Source of the DNA: Trichobilharzia szidati
Lineage: Eukaryota; Platyhelminthes; Trematoda; Strigeidida; Schistosomatidae
Direction: 5' to 3'
DNA: 64,000 bases
NCBI GenBank assembly: GCA_944472155.2
Contig: OX235273.1
Span: 5,305,204-5,369,203, forward strand
Shown: piece by piece, positions 1-10,159 of the stretch
Layout of the letters: every line of letters starts with the position of its first letter
Position numbering within the stretch: the stretch's first letter is position 1
Made by a program: the position numbers and the translations under genes
The notes under the pieces: generated by a model
Database searches by the model: none
What the model was told of the DNA's origin: nothing
What the model saw: only the letters and a program-made list of their open reading frames with translations

Positions 1-97
1 AAAGAATAAGGGTGAACAGTAAAGAAGAATAGGTAAAATACACGAGTTGATAAACTGTAAGAGGAGCGGTTGAGTTGTAAAACAATTAGTTCCCTTT

Positions 98-190
98 ATG
101 AATTTAGATAAAGCAATTAGAAAGTTTAAGCCGCCTTTATACGTTCAAAAACAATTCGTCATCATACTAAACCACCTTCCTTGGGTAAAA
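98..190 (+). pseudogene. PLE C-terminal tail fragment (group P7)
   Basis: The frame from the ATG at 98 reads KAIRKFKPPLYVQK and then a LPW motif. This is the characteristic end of schistosome PLE proteins just after the GIY-YIG endonuclease (compare LCVQKKFVQPL at 23.2 kb and LYVQKEMVV at 60.4 kb). Only about 30 residues remain; RT and nuclease are absent. The ATG is an internal methionine, not a start. Confidence 0.55.
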
Positions 191-525
191 TTTTATTTTG
201 ATACATACCAGGGTAGATGTACCATTACATCTGTTATTTGGTTTAGTGATCTTCATTGTTATTTTAGCCTTCAATATGTCTTTTTAACTTGACCTAACTT
301 GTCTATTTTCTCACCCACCTCTTTACTCTTTATTATTTTCATATATGTGTATTCCTATGACAAGATTGTTCGAAATAAGTGTAGCTCGAATACGCATTAC
401 ACAATTCAGACAAATTACGTCTTCTTATTGCTTTATCTGTAGACATTTGTATCGAGTTGGTTTCCAGGGTTTTGATTTGTTGTTGTCATAGAGTTAATTG
501 ACTTATTGAGAAAATAAAATTAATG
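191..525. other. No recognisable feature
   Basis: AT-rich sequence; nothing supportable is seen on either strand apart from T-rich runs. Confidence 0.5.
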
Positions 526-800
526 AAAGTTTTCTATAGTTTGGTTTGTAAGGGTTTGTTATGTTTTTACGAGTTGATCACGGACTGATATCAGTTAGAG
601 AACCATTGAAAACCACCTAGGGGTATTGGACAGCTGCTTCTTCAGCCTAGTTTTGGACTCTTCAAGAGTTCGCACCTGCCACCAGGGTTCGAAGCAAGGA
701 CTTTCTGGATACAAGACAAACTCGTAGACCATTAATTTAGCCACTGGGAGCCGATCGAATGGCCACCACGCCATGAATTCCAACTTCTGCCGATTTACGA
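526..800 (-). mobile_element. Family B tRNA-headed SINE, minus strand
   Basis: Read on the minus strand, this has a tRNA-like head with a box A-like CCCAGTGGC segment and a degraded box B, then a diverged hammerhead-like block, then the 3' tail that reads GGTTCTCTAACTGATATCAG. It faces a plus-strand copy at 890-1072, so the two form an inverted pair. Confidence 0.7.
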
Positions 801-889
801 AATAGCGCGACCGTTAGCCAATGTCTTTAGCGAGTATTTGTTCTCACATTCAAACTGCTGCAGCCTTCTGATCACCATGTCCCACTAGA

Positions 890-1072
890 ACCCCAGTCTC
901 CAGTCGAACCCTGATGGGAGTATACTGCTGAAGAGTCACAAACTAGGACTAAAGCAGCTAACTGTCTAGTACTCCTAGCTGGTTTTCCAATGGTTCTCTA
1001 ACCAATATCAGCTCATGATGAAATCCTGTAACCAATCAATCAAATCCCTACAAACCAACACTTGAAAAACAA
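890..1072 (+). mobile_element. Family B SINE, plus strand, 5' truncated
   Basis: Starts near box B (CAGTCGAACC), continues through a hammerhead-like module at 917-975 and ends with the standard family B tail that finishes CCAACACTTGAA. It is the plus half of an inverted pair with 526-800. The same arrangement recurs at 11.3, 49.8 and 58 kb. Confidence 0.7.
917..975 (+). ncRNA. Hammerhead-ribozyme-like module, family B
   Basis: Stem I 5' strand GGAGTATACTG (917-927) pairs with TAGTACTCC (967-975), with a 2-nt bulge. The core CTGAAGA at 928-934 matches the CUGANGA consensus. Stem II is GTCACAAACTAGGAC (935-949). The next four bases are TAAA where a hammerhead needs GAAA. The stem III region ends in GTC at 966, where cleavage would occur. 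The G12 to T change probably inactivates this copy. Confidence 0.6.
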
Positions 1073-1088
1073 CAGAAGTTAGTTAGGT

Positions 1089-1160
1089 AGAATTTTTATG
1101 AATTCATCAAATTTCGGTAGAACTCCTACTCCTACTCAGCTGAGTACTCTACATATAGGG
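1089..1160 (+). repeat. Fragment of PLE P7 terminal repeat
   Basis: The stretch containing TTCATCAAATTTCGGTAGAA and then ACTCTACATA also occurs in both inverted arms of the P7 element at 60.3-61.0 kb. It is separated from the P7 coding tail at 98-190 by the family B pair. Confidence 0.6.
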
Positions 1161-1206
1161 AGTGATATAAGATTAAAATAAAATGCACTAAATGGTTCAG
1201 TTACAT

Positions 1207-1613
1207 CACTTAACTTAAATATGCTATAGTTTGGTTTGTAAGGGTTAGTTATGTTTTACGAGTTGATCACGGACTGATATCAGTTAGAGAACCACTGAAA
1301 ACCAGCAAGGAGTACTGGACAGCTGCTGTTTCATCCTAGTTTGGGAATCATTGGCAGTACGCACCCACTGGGATTCGAACCCAGGACTTCCGGTTACAAG
1401 GCAAGCTCGTATACCATTCAGCCACTGGGACCCGATTCAATGGCCAGCACATGAATTCTAACTTCTACCAATTCGTGATTTTAGCGCGACCCCAACTATT
1501 GTCGTTGGTGGGACATCCATCCACACACGTGACATCTAATTGGACCTCACTGGTCACGACTTCTCACTAGAACTCCAGGAAACTCCATCCTGTAGCAAGT
1601 CACTAGCGAGCAT
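1207..1613 (-). mobile_element. Family B SINE, minus strand, near full length
   Basis: In plus-strand order: the tail (TTTGGTTTGTAAGGG), GTTAGAGAACCA, a degenerate hammerhead-like block, box B (inverse of GGGTTCGAATCCC), box A, then a body extending to AGCGAGCATC. A second copy starts immediately at 1624 and is cut off at about 1682, which suggests tandem or nested insertion. Confidence 0.75.
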
Positions 1614-1689
1614 CAAATTAATTTTCTATAGTTTGGTTTGTAAGGGTTTGTTATGTTTTTACGAGTTGATCACGGATTGATAGTTACCT

Positions 1690-2040
1690 CTTGTCCCTCT
1701 CTTTGCCTCCCTGTCTTTTTTATATTTTCCTTCCTCACTTTGTGACATAAATGCACACAAAGGGAGCAGAATACTTGAAACTAATTACACTATAATTATA
1801 GGTCTTCATTAAACAGGACTACTTGAATAAACCTCTATGGAACTTAAATCAACACTTCAGTTGAAGTGTGTAATAGAAAGTAATCAAGGAATAAAAGCGT
1901 TAAACAATTTTATAGCCTATGAATTAAATTTTAATTCATACATGAGTTAACAGAATCCATAAGATTAGTTGGCAAATGAAACAGCTATTACACAGCAGGA
2001 TAAGAAGTTTGATAGAGTAGATTTTAATATTGATTGAAAA
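1690..2040. other. No recognisable feature
   Basis: AT-rich unique-looking sequence with no credible ORF or repeat recognised. Confidence 0.4.
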
Positions 2041-2057
2041 TAATAAAGGGTTATTAA

Positions 2058-2330
2058 GTGTTGGTTTTCAGAGTTTTAATTGATGGTGACAGGTTTCATC
2101 ATGAGTTGGAATCAGTTAGGAAACCATCAGAAAACCAACTAGGAGTACTGGATAGTTGTTTCGTTCCAGTAAGGGACTCCTCATCGGTATACACCCCCTG
2201 TGGTTCAAACTCAGTACCTTCCGGTTTCAGGGTGAACTGGTATCAGGACAAGGGAAATAGTACCAGAAGCGTTTAGGAGCACCAGGCTCAATTTCGAGTC
2301 CACGACGTGGGCATGGGTTCGTAATCCAGC
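2058..2330 (-). mobile_element. Family B SINE, minus strand, diverged
   Basis: Tail, GGAAACCATCAGAAAACC and a hammerhead-like block are recognisable. On the minus strand the block reads GATGAGGAGTCCC and then GAACGAAACAA. Box B and box A are degraded. The open frame that spans it is incidental. Confidence 0.6.
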
Positions 2331-2332
2331 TG

Positions 2333-2585
2333 CGACACTCGCCTTTTCGTCGGTGGCTTAGAGTGCTCACCAACCACGTCACACGTCGTTTGGAGTTCGA
2401 CCACCAGCCGATGTGGCACTCCTTTACCTCATTAAGCCAGTAATAAGACAGGAAAAGAGCAAAGGTTGGGCATGAGGCTAGAGACCCTACCCCGTAAAAA
2501 TAAACACCAACGCTATAGAAGCTTCAAAGCTCGAGCTTGAAGCTCTATGTTCCACGGCGAACGTAAAGGAATAAAAAAGGGAAAG
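2333..2585 (+). mobile_element. Family D tRNA-headed SINE
   Basis: Degraded head (CGTCGGTGGCTTAGAGTG, with a GAGTTCGACC box B), then the family D body (CTCCTTTACCTCATTAAGCC, GGTTGGGCATGAGGCTAG, CCCCGTAAAAATAA). The 3' end has GAAGCTCTATGTTCC and AAAGGAATAAA. The same body is clearer at 35.73-35.97 kb. Confidence 0.7.
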
Positions 2586-2644
2586 GTATACTGATCAAAT
2601 AAACAAGATGAATAATAAATAAATAAGTCTTTAATTCGTTCTTT

Positions 2645-2940
2645 CAATCCTACGGACAAGTTAAAAATAGGGACTTTATATACTTTTTTTGTGCACAAAT
2701 ATCTGACTTGAATTTGTGACTGACCAAGATTTCTGTTATCTTTAGAAGTTTGAAACCAAGAAAACATGGTAATTTTGCCATGAATTCCATAAATGACCTC
2801 AAAATCCTATTGGTTTTACATCCCATTTGAATTTCCATACATCCGATGAACTGTTCAATATTATTAATGAGGCGTATTCACACTTTTTGCTTAGATTTCC
2901 TCATGGGATGCAGTTGCGTATATCCTGTATTCCATTATTT
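2645..2940 (-). pseudogene. PLE C-terminal fragment (P3-like)
   Basis: The minus-strand frame from 2838 includes KLPCFLGFKLLKITEIL and then ICAQKKYIKSL. This aligns by eye with the P3 element at 24.7 kb (FPRFLRYRLLKTAEAL). Upstream, KSKQKV, a stop, then IRLINNIEQFI resembles the conserved stretch after the GIY-YIG core. Stops interrupt it. Confidence 0.55.
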
Positions 2941-3463
2941 GTCACTCGTCACTATAAATTACACAATTTGAGGTAAAAATTCATTAAACTGGTGTCAGTA
3001 TTAGGAAGATTTCTTCTAAGGTGATACTTAGATCATTTCAAAACTACCAGCAACATTTACTATTTCAATTAAGGTGTCTTTTAATACTACTCACTTGAGC
3101 CAGTAGTGTATAACATTTTAACATAATTTTCAGCGATTTAATGGCAATCGTTTTAAGTGGGTTTATGATACATCCTAACAACGACTCTTACTTTAGCGTC
3201 GTTCTGTTCACACAATGAGATAAGTAACATATATTATATTACTTAAATATTTGAGATTAGATTATAAATTTGTAAAAATATTTCATCAATTATTTATTCG
3301 GATGACTTCAGAATTCTCGGTAGTGACTGTGACAGTAAGTGCTGCTTCACATGATCATTTCTAGATCCCCCTTCCCGACTTCGAAGGGTAAATGCAGAAA
3401 AAATTTCATTTCTTTGATTTCTTGTTTCTCTGTAAGGTCTAAGAGGTATCAGTAATTCTTCGT

Positions 3464-3660
3464 GCGTCGGTGGCACAGCGGTTAGGACTCTCGCCGATCA
3501 TGCACATGGTCCGAGGTCCGATCCCCTGCCGACGCACACCTGATATCTATGGTCGACCTGCTAAATTTGGGCTACCGATATCACAAGCTGAAAATTTCAT
3601 ACTTGTACCAAAATACTATGTGGAATCAAGCTGTAATAAAAAAAAATGAAAAAAAATTTG
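3464..3660 (+). mobile_element. Family D-type tRNA head with a different body
   Basis: A 73-nt tRNA-sized head (3464-3536) has a perfect 7-bp acceptor-type stem, GCGTCGG with CCGACGC, and a box B-like GGTCCGATCCC. The following body (CCTGATATCTATGGTCGACC onward, ending in an A-rich tract at about 3640) is not the usual family D body. A proper anticodon arm is not visible, so this is a SINE head, not a tRNA gene. Confidence 0.6.
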
Positions 3661-3663
3661 GTT

Positions 3664-4110
3664 TCAATTAGATCTCATCACCTCCCTCCCTCATGAAATG
3701 ACAAAATCAACACGAATGCGATTAGCAATTTTATTATGTAAATACATGCTGCTTTTATAATTTTACACACTTATCAAATCCAACAGGCATCTGCACCTGT
3801 TTTTGTTATCTTTACCAATCGGCTAACTGGACAACGTAAAAATTACCCCATACTGATGAACGCTGATTAAGTTGTTATATATAAGCTGAGAAGATTTTGT
3901 GAATTCTGGTTTAACAATAATACTTTGATAAAGCTATAATTGGCATTAAATAGCAAAACGACAGTAGAAACAACAATATTGTTTTGTTTTTCATTCATTC
4001 ATTGGGAAATACAAAAACACCTTTATTATAATGAATATCATATACCCAAATCCCAAATTTTTTCAAACTGTTAAAAGTGAACTTGGTTTGAACATACATA
4101 GATCTCATCA
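3664..4110 (+). repeat. PLE P4 terminal region, isolated copy
   Basis: Colinear with 56.29-56.70 kb, which lies directly downstream of the P4 RT/endonuclease remnant. Shared landmarks are TGACAAAATCAACACGAATG, TTTTCATTCATTCATTGGGA and CTGTTAAAAGTGAACTTGGT. No coding sequence is attached here. Confidence 0.65.
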
Positions 4111-4499
4111 GGCTTAACTCTAATGCACATCACTTTACAAATAAAAATTCAAATGTATAAACCAGTCAAGGTGTTTTGTCTATAGGATAATAAGATGGTG
4201 CATGTAAATTATGCAGTTAGTTATACTAAAAGTAATAACAATAATAATAATAATGGTTCTATCAATGATAATTAGGATGAAAAAGTGAGGCGATCTGTGA
4301 TAAAAAGATTAATGGAAAAACAGCATGATTAAACAAACAACTGTTCAGGTAGACGTAGTAGTCGATAAAGGCTAAGAAAAAGCAAGTGAACCGATTACGT
4401 AATGCTAGATTGTAATGGAAGTAAATAAATTACATTTTAAATAAGATGTGATAAGATTAAGGGATAGCAAGAGAGGGGTTGAAATATAAGTAAGGGGTG

Positions 4500-4960
4500 G
4501 TGGAGAAGTCATCAATTAGTTCGGTCTTAATAGGCCAAGGGAGGAATGATGGCTGTGTATGAACTTCTTTTGAATACATAGTTTAGGCTTAATAGTTCGA
4601 ATGCCTATCGCCTGCCTCAGCTATGTGCAGTAGACGAATACGAAGTTTATTGGAAAGATCTGGTGGGATGTGATGAATTACCTGGCAAGCTTTCTTTTTC
4701 TCCACTACATGACCACTATCAACAAAATGTGACAAAATTAAGCTACGGATTGTTTTTGTCTGTCCTTTGTCAAACTATGATGGTAGATTTTCAGTAGTGA
4801 CACGTTGAATAGGCTGTCTAGTAGTAGCGTGCCCAACATAACTGTCACCGCAGGCACAGTTGAATTGATAAATGCACATAGATGTGGCAAAACTACCCCG
4901 CTTATCTTTCGTTTGCATCCCCAATCATTTGTCGGCTAGAGAATAACAAACAGGTTTGCT
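4500..4960 (-). pseudogene. PLE GIY-YIG endonuclease fragment (P1-like)
   Basis: On the minus strand, CIYQFNCACGDSYVGHATTR is the GIY-YIG core (a Y-V-G variant). It is followed by FDKGQTKTIRSLILSHFVD and an IAEAG stretch, then MYSKEVHTQPSFLPW. It resembles the P1 protein at 20 kb. At least two stops interrupt it, and the RT domain is missing. Confidence 0.65.
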
Positions 4961-4989
4961 GCATGAAAAATCTCAGAAAACCTCTGGAA

Positions 4990-5860
4990 TAAAATCTGAC
5001 TTGACAAGACACCACTGTGTTTGAGTCCCGTCCCACTTACTTAAGCCTGGTCGGTCGGTCGGTCGGTTTTCGACATAGAACCTTGCACATATGTGCGGCA
5101 GTTCAAGTCGCCACACTCCATGTAGCACACAAAGCAAGAGAAGAAAGTAGAAGAAATGCATATTAGAGACAGTAAACAGAGGTGTGAGACAAAGGAATAG
5201 TAATAACGAAGAACAAAACAGTTTCATTGGAAATCATAAGTCACAAGGAGTGGATGCATCTGCACCAGCCATTGATAACGATTTTGATCCATGTCACCAA
5301 TTGTTTCCAACCATAGGATTTTACTGTCCCGAGGACCCCAACCAGGGAGTCTACATCTTCCTTCGTGGCTTAGACTAACTGTTGTGGATTTCATTGACTG
5401 GTGCCATGTTTTCGTTTGACCGCCACTAGCTCTCTTCAACCCTGGCCCTATATCAGATAACATTGTCCGTCGAGGAAGACGATAACTAGGCATACGTAGC
5501 ACATGTCCTAACCATCTCAGTCGATGTAATTTCACAGTTTCGTCGACTGATTTCCCCGCCTTACCTAGCACTCGACACCTAACCTTGATATTGCTCACCT
5601 TATTATGCCACTTCACATGGGAGATAGAACGCAGACACCTATGATCGAAGACAGCTAATCTTTTCATGTCTTCCGCTCTCAATGGTCACATCTCACAGAC
5701 ATAAAGGAGGACGGAGCGGACTGCTGAGCGGTACACACGCCCTTTGATCGATAGTCGGATATCACCTCTGGAGAACTTGGTGTCATCATTAGGCCTCACA
5801 CACAATAAATAATTCGTCCAGGTAACTCACTTCAGTCAAACAGATTAATGTCGTCTGTAT
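4990..5860 (-). pseudogene. Second-family non-LTR retrotransposon, 3' end
   Basis: The minus-strand frame from 5682 to 5224 encodes the C-terminal part of a LINE polyprotein. It contains RLAVFDHRCLRSISHVKW, LHRLRWLGHVLRMPSYRLPRR, GGQTKTWHQSMKS and GRCRLPGWGPRDS. Sequence continues to an HICARFYVENRP tail near 5050. The upstream RT is gone (5' truncation). The same tail occurs at 7.2, 12.7, 19.1, 40.9 and 62.5 kb. Clade assignment was not attempted beyond non-LTR. Confidence 0.7.
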
Positions 5861-6009
5861 CCCTGAGACTAGTTTCCCCTTAGACGTATAGTGCTCAATA
5901 GAGACCGATTCTGTACAAGTGTTCTAGAGAGAAGTTGTGATCACTGGGGTCCATCGAGGTAAGTTAGGGAACAGTTACCCGGCAGTGAAACTACCTGCCT
6001 TTGCACTAT

Positions 6010-6170
6010 GTGTATATATCGAGAATTGGCAGAAGTTCGTATGGTCTACGTGACAGGAAGATTCTGGGTTCGAAATCCGGTGGGTTCAAACTACTGAGGA
6101 GTCCAAAGCTAGGGCGAAACGACTGTCTAGTACTCCAAGGGTCCTCTGAATGATGTCAGCTCATGATCAA
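6010..6170 (+). mobile_element. Family B SINE, 5' truncated
   Basis: Begins just upstream of box B (CTGGGTTCGAAATCCGG), keeps a degenerate hammerhead-like block (ACTGAGGAGTCC, then GGGCGAAACGACTGTC) and ends in the family tail GATGTCAGCTCATGATCAAA. Confidence 0.65.
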
Positions 6171-6179
6171 ATGTGTTAT

Positions 6180-7140
6180 TTAGAATGTTGTGCATTTTCT
6201 CTTATACTTTTAATGAATCACAATGATTGATAATTGTACTGACAGTTGTATACCGATGGAAACCATTGACATAACAACCAATCAGGAAGGACACATCCAA
6301 TTATCTACTTCACTAGCGGCGGTATATGTGTATACTTATATATGCATAGTTGAGATAACCATCTCAAAAAAGTCACAGTTACCTACCGAAGAGAAATGCA
6401 ATTTCAGTATTATTTGAAATTAATTTTCGATAGAAATTGTTTATGGGAGGTCGTAGATCCACATTGTCATCATATGGAGCTGAGGATGGCTACTTTGGCG
6501 GGCTTGCGAGGGGGAGGGGAGTGTGTGTGATGGACGTGGGGAATTACCTTCACTTATATCGATTTATTTCAAATTCTGTTTTTTTTGTTTCACTTTCCTC
6601 TTTGATGTTTTCTAACAGCTGTATAGATTGACACTAGAAATTAGAAGAAAATTCTAATATGGTGGTAATAAGGTAGAAACAGATGCTAAGATGAAACAGA
6701 AATGAAATTTATGTCTTAAGTAGATTCTCACAGATAGTAGTAGATGAAATTTGTGTATTTTAATTAAAAAAGAATGATGGAAGTTACTTTATCTTGAATG
6801 TTGAACACTGTTCAGTGTATCTGTGAGTGTTTGCATGTGTGCGTTTACATGTGCGTATGTTTGTATTGATTATGTGTGGATTTCTATTATCTGCTTTGTT
6901 TATATCCCCATGACAAATTACAATTTCAATTTCCTCAATTTGTTTTTTAACTTGATTGGGTGATTTTGATTACTGGATAGCAGGGATACAGAAGGTCCGT
7001 TTGATATTAGCCAACTTACTCCCTGTCTGACGTAGAAGTGATAACCGGCTGTCGACCAAAAGGCAAGTATACTGCACAGCAGTTCACTCAGTCCTCGTTG
7101 ATCACTGTGGGTGAGACATCACCACTGAAAGGGGAAGACA
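6180..7140. other. AT-rich spacer, TG-rich tract near 6820-6880
   Basis: Only low-complexity TG-rich sequence is evident. Short open frames at 6223-6631 show no recognisable domain, so no gene is called. Confidence 0.4.
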
Positions 7141-7149
7141 TGGTAAGGC

Positions 7150-7640
7150 CAACTAGCTGTCTTTGATCATAGCTGTCTTCGTTCTATCTCCCGTGTTAAG
7201 TGGAATAATAAGGTGAGCGATATTGAGGTTAGGCATCGATGGAGTGTTAGGTAAGGAGGGGAAATCAATCGATGAGGCTGTGAAGTTACATCAATTGAGT
7301 GAGATGCTTAGGAAATGTGTCACACATGCATCCCTAGCTATCTATCGCCTTCCTCGACAATGGGCGGTTTTAGCTGACATAAGATGGATCAGGTTGGAAA
7401 TGATCTTGCAGGTGGTGGTCACACCAAACCTTGGCTTCATCAATCAATCAAATCCATAACAGTTAAATTAAACCAGCTAGTCAGGAAGGCAGGCGTAGAC
7501 TGCCTTCCTGAGTGGTTGGGGTCCTTGTGATGGTGAGAACCAACCAATGAAGGCTGTAGACAATTGATGATATGGCTGAAAACCATTGTTCTCAATAGGT
7601 GGCCCAGATGCATCCACTCCTTGTGATTTGTCATATACAA
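7150..7640 (+). pseudogene. Second-family LINE 3' fragment
   Basis: At nucleotide level this is the plus-strand counterpart of 4990-5860. Landmarks are GTTAAGTGGAATAATAAGGT, the YRLPRQ stretch, CACACCAAACCTTGGCTTCA and the end GGTGGCCCAGATGCATCCAC. The reading frame is broken several times. It is 5' truncated with no RT. Confidence 0.6.
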
Positions 7641-8231
7641 TAAAACTCTATTGTCCTTCCATATCAGTTTGATTTTTCCCTGACTAACACTTCTGTTTAT
7701 TATCTCCTTTATTTCAATCTGTCTTTGCTCTCTTCTCTTCCTTTGTGTGCTACATGGAGTGAGCATGGCAACTTGAACTGCCACACGTTTGTGAAAAGTT
7801 CAACGTTGAAGCCAGTCAATCAGATTACTGGATAGGTATTCTTGTGAAGCATATATCCAGCGACTTATGAGTATGAAGTGAGGAGGTTGTTCTCTCTTCA
7901 AGAAGATAATATCATGGAAAGCTAGAACTTAGGTACCTAGAACAGCCTTTATTCGTGTATTATGACCTTGGCTAAAGTTATCATGTAATGACTTGTGATA
8001 CTACCTGGTCGTTCTAGTGGGGATGGTTGGGGAGTGCGTGGTTCGAACCCATAACTCATTAGCTGAAAGTAAAGTATTGAAGTCATATATCCCATTATTA
8101 TATATACGTTAACCTTGGGCACTGTGGTATTATGTAATTCCATAATGATTTTTTTATTAGATACATCACACAGTGAAGAAACAGTATCACTATTCACTGA
8201 ATGACCATGTTTTGAACACAGTGTATTGTTC

Positions 8232-8660
8232 AAGTGTTGGTTTGTGGGGATTTGATTGGTTACAGGATTTTCATGATGAGCTGACATTAGTTAGAGAACC
8301 ATTGGAAAACCTGGGAGTACTGGACAGCTGTTTCGCCCTAGTTTGGGGCTCTTCATCAGTACGCACCCACAGGGATTCGAACCCAGGACCTTCTGGTTAA
8401 AAGGCGAGCAAGCTCGTAGACTATTAAGCCACTGGGACCCGATCCAGTGGCAAGCCCATGAATTCTAACTTCTGCCAATTCACGACATAGCGCAACCCCT
8501 AGCCAATTTCTTCGGCGAGTATTTGTCCTGACACCCGACCTGCTGCACCCTGCTAGTCACGGCTTCTCACTAAGACCCCAGGTAACTACATACCTGAATA
8601 AGGCAAGTCGCTAGTGAGCATCTCATTGATATTCAAGTGTTGGTTTGTAGGGATTTGATT
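8232..8660 (-). mobile_element. Family B SINE nested in PLE P5
   Basis: Full-length-looking minus-strand family B copy: tail, hammerhead-like block, box B (inverse of GGGATTCGAACCC), head, body, then a short second tail start at 8632. The PLE sequence ATTGTTC stops at its left edge and GTTCATAATC resumes at its right edge. GTTC is therefore a candidate 4-bp target duplication. Confidence 0.75.
8314..8364 (-). ncRNA. Hammerhead-like module, family B, with a stem II base-pair change
   Basis: On the minus strand GTACTG is followed by ATGAAGA, which is the hammerhead core with C3 changed to A. Stem II is GCCCCAAACTAGGGC (8335-8349), then GAAA, the self-complementary CAGCTGTC region and CAGTAC, which pairs with GTACTG. 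Other copies have GTCCCAAACTAGGAC as stem II, so both sides of one base pair have changed here. C3A predicts low or no activity. Confidence 0.5.
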
Positions 8661-8689
8661 GTTCATAATCATATCAGTTATCATGTGCA

Positions 8690-9260
8690 CGTCAGATATG
8701 CACAAAATAATGACACTACCAACAATAAGAAATCTAAATCATCAGTAGTACTTCCATACAAAGAAGGAAACTCGGAAACCTTACGGCAGAGAATTCTTAA
8801 CAATGAAGAAATAAAAGTGGCTGGCTTCCAAGCCTACAAACTCAATTAGAAACAAGCTTTGTCGGTTAAAGGATACTGTAAAGCCCATTAAACGAAATAA
8901 TTTAGTTTATCTAATATCCTGCAATGATTGTCAGGTCAAAGTAGGGGGACGGGACAGTAAGACTGGCGGAACCTAGCAAAATCTAAGTTAGTTGACTCGA
9001 ATAAGATAAGAAGTCTGGAGAATAGTTCAACTTTAGCTGTACACGAAATCACACACAGCCGCAGTGGGTAAGACGGCGGTTCTAAAGTCTGATATAACAG
9101 ACTGGAGGGAAAGAGGTTGATAACAGAAAATGTATGCATATCGAGACAACTGAAGAGAATACCTGTAATAGGAATGATTCAATACCTGCCCATCTAGACA
9201 TCCTTCGACGACGAATGAGGAAGGAATAAAGAAAACCAATAAAAAGAAAGTTTCCAAGCG
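8690..9260 (+). pseudogene. PLE P5 linker and GIY-YIG remnant
   Basis: The frame at 8637-8849 includes VVLPYKEGNSETLRQRIL, typical of the segment between RT and endonuclease in PLEs. After a stop, NNLVYLISCNDCQVKV is a GIY-YIG-like start (L-V-Y) in which the Y-I-G half is damaged. Later frames are broken, while the 52.2 kb copy preserves YIGQTSRSG. Confidence 0.6.
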
Positions 9261-9390
9261 GTGTGATTATAATTGATACGATTATAAACAACAATAAATT
9301 GTGTTCGAAACTTTGTCATCCAGTGAATAATGCTGTTTCTTCACTGTGTGTATGATATATCTAATAAACAAAAAATAATATGGCGCCATG

Positions 9391-10150
9391 CCTCCAACAG
9401 ATCAATCATTTTTTGAAAAAAACATATAATAAACTAAATATTCCTTTATTCGCTTTGTCATGTTCTCTAAAAGGGATTGATTTAATTATGACGCTTTAAC
9501 TGACCACCCTTCCTGACGACATCTTTAGCGCTATCTTCAAAGTGAAATGAGATTTACAAATTCTTCATAAACGAAGTATCTGCCTCTCCTGTTGGCTTTC
9601 ATTGTGATTAGTTGTTCCCATAGATTTCCTTAATCTTGAGTCAGTTTTTTTCTCACTCAAGCCATCTAACTTAGAGAAACTCTGGCACAAGAGTTTAGAC
9701 TGACTACTTCCAACAAATATGTCACGGATTCGAACCTCGTTCTACCAACCGACGTTCAGGGAGCTAGATAGTATCACAGACAGATGTGCTACACCTGGTA
9801 AATATGATCAACTCACAGAAAAAATAAACACAATCATCTGAGCTTCAAATCTTTTTCACTGTTCCAAATCCTGACGTCGCGTATATGTCGTCTGTGATTT
9901 TTGACCACTTTTTAATTAGTGTATTGACAAACAATAAAGCGAGCATAATCGCATGGTGTTATACACTACTGACTAACGACGAATATTAGTAGTCGGATAT
10001 CACCCAGACCCACATCTGGTGTTTTTTAATCACTTCGATCTGACTAGTAGGTACTATTAGTTGATGTGATTGGTAGCCAGATACTTATATTAGTCAATCA
10101 GTAGTATATTGCATCATGTATGGAACACGATTATCAGTCGTAGCTTATTA
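9391..10150. other. No clear feature
   Basis: AT-rich sequence. A box B-like CACGGATTCGAACCTCG near 9723 hints at a decayed tRNA-type SINE, but no element boundaries can be drawn. Confidence 0.35.
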
Positions 10151-10159
10151 TTATTATTT

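Larger units (their letters stand above)
8090..9390 (+). mobile_element. PLE group P5 with inverted flanks and a nested SINE
   Basis: The left flank (8140-8231 plus 8661-8690) and right flank (about 9255-9385) are inverted copies. Both contain a CACAGTGAAGAAACAG stretch and a TTCGAACACAAT-type stretch, in opposite orientation. The coding remnant lies between them. A family B SINE interrupts the left flank at 8232-8660. A second P5 copy is at 52.07-52.73 kb. Confidence 0.6.
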
